Part shown: positions 6,835-7,105 of the stretch, one piece after another
How positions within the stretch are numbered: position 1 is the stretch's first letter
Layout of the letters: each line of letters opens with the position of its first letter
Source of the DNA: Verrucomicrobiota bacterium
GTDB lineage: Bacteria > Verrucomicrobiota > Verrucomicrobiia > Verrucomicrobiales > DEV007
DNA length: 7,105 nt
Assembly: GCA_027618625.1 (NCBI GenBank)
Contig: JAQCER010000164.1
Coordinates: 1-7,105, forward strand
Reading direction: 5' to 3'
The notes under the pieces: generated by a model
Told to the model about the DNA's origin: nothing
The model's database searches: none
The model's input: the letters and a program-made list of their open reading frames with translations, nothing else
Program-made: the position numbers and the translations under genes

Positions 6835-7062
6835 TTCCGGCAGCGCAAAGGATTCTAAAAAGCGTCGGATAATCCAGCTCATACTCCACGACAGTTGACT
6901 CCTGATCAGCGGTTTCGTCAAGCTTCAGACAGCGTGTCCGCACACGCATCCACCGCAAAAACGATTTTCCCAGAGCCGAACCATCATTAATGCGCTACGG
7001 GTAAACCGCCCACCCACCCTGCACTCCAGCCCGGCCCGGCCCGGCTCCGCCTCCGCTTCCGC
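6835..7062. other. Divergent intergenic/leader region between the CRTAC1-like gene and engB-like gene
   Basis: The two genes are transcribed away from each other here, so this stretch should hold both promoters. Minus-strand ATG 6882 and TTG 6921 lie within it and are in frame with the CRTAC1-like gene, so part may be coding. On the minus strand TTGACG at 6921-6916 is a good minus-35 match, with a weak TCAACT 17 nt on. At 7030-7060 the plus strand is a C/G-rich low-complexity tract of CCGGC and CTCCGC units. No RNA gene or terminator was recognised. Confidence 0.4.
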
Positions 7063-7105
7063 ATGAAAATCACCTCCGCCGAATTCATCATCAGTTCCCC
7101 CGACT
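7063..7105 (+). CDS. engB: Ribosome biogenesis GTPase EngB/YsxC, N-terminus only (partial at right edge)
   Basis: Fourteen codons are visible from ATG 7063 to the window end: MKITSAEFIISSPD. This matches my memory of the N-terminus of EngB/YsxC/YihA GTP-binding proteins, which begin with a lysine-rich or mixed strand followed by (S/T)AEF and an S-x-x-D/E turn, just before the LPE(I/F)A(F/L)-GRSNVGKSS P-loop. The P-loop itself lies beyond the window, so the assignment rests on a short match. EngB is a TrmE-Era-EngA-EngB-Septin family GTPase needed for assembly of the large ribosomal subunit and acts in the cytoplasm. There is no Shine-Dalgarno site; the preceding bases are a GC-rich run ending CTTCCGC. 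It is divergent from the CRTAC1-like gene and likely unrelated in function. Confidence 0.6.
   Translation, partial: MKITSAEFIISSPD

Noticed and set aside
6919..6921. TTG 6921 as the start of the CRTAC1-like gene
   Set aside because: It would add a 29-residue N-terminal extension before the lipoprotein signal and has no ribosome site. TTGACG there looks as much like a minus-35 element. It is kept only as an alternative.
2761..7081. Shared 12-mer TCACCTCCGCCG at 2761-2772 and 7070-7081
   Set aside because: A 12-base match with GC-rich composition; one copy is inside a coding start and no flanking similarity exists, so it is probably chance rather than an attachment site or operator.
6986..7090. 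Minus-strand small frame beginning MMNSAEVIF and continuing with an Arg-rich stretch, with a perfect GGAGGTGA before an internal ATG at 7064
   Set aside because: It is antisense to the engB-like start and to the GC-rich tract. Its sequence is low-complexity (MRKRRRSRAGPG) and the GGAGGTGA is the complement of coding sequence. The plus-strand N-terminus is more convincing.
1..7105. CRISPR array, tRNA, rRNA, transposase or integrase
   Set aside because: No short spaced direct repeats, cloverleaf, rRNA segments or transposase motifs were seen on either strand; the only repeats are the coding 669-nt units.

Overview
The window looks like a piece of a Verrucomicrobiota or related PVC-group bacterial genome. 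This rests on the gene content: secreted proteins with repeated family-9-like carbohydrate-binding (DOMON-type) domains, a large FG-GAP/ASPIC-UnbV (CRTAC1-like) protein fused to a TlpA-type thioredoxin and TPRs, weak or absent Shine-Dalgarno sites, and moderately high GC. The taxonomic call is inference, since no marker gene is complete here.

Layout from left to right. Positions 1-2737 (minus strand) hold one large secreted-protein gene that runs off the left edge. It has a signal peptide, three tandem 223-codon CBM9-like domains, an Ig-like stretch and the start of another domain. Its frame is broken once: the first domain is exactly 8 nt shorter than the other two, so a TGA arises at 2189-2191 and the remaining 2.2 kb continue in a different frame with no stop. 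Positions 2738-2880 are a short intergenic region. Positions 2881-6834 (minus strand; starts at 6882 or 6921 are possible) hold two open frames in the same phase, separated by one in-frame TGA at 5008-5010 that is followed directly by ATG. Together they read as one lipoprotein of about 1,317 residues: signal peptide, N-terminal domain, seven-bladed FG-GAP propeller, ASPIC/UnbV domain, TlpA-like thioredoxin with WCLPC, and seven TPRs. Positions 6835-7062 are non-coding or leader sequence. At 7063 on the plus strand a gene starts that looks like the N-terminus of the ribosome-biogenesis GTPase EngB/YsxC.

The most interesting signal is the TGA at 5008-5010. It cuts through the middle of propeller blade 6, the frame continues without shift, and the mRNA just after it can fold into a hairpin with a GGUCG loop starting 17 nt after the UGA. 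That matches the place and loop content of bacterial SECIS elements (E. coli fdhF has GGUC in its loop at nearly the same distance). The simplest exciting reading is that UGA encodes selenocysteine and that this is an undescribed selenoprotein in the CRTAC1/ASPIC-UnbV family. Stop with reinitiation at the adjacent ATG, or a sequence error, remain possible.

The two minus-strand genes are separated by 143 bp and could share transcription, but no terminator or convincing promoter was recognised between them. Both products are exported: one to bind carbohydrate-like ligands, the other anchored as a lipoprotein carrying interaction and redox modules. Any shared role is inference.
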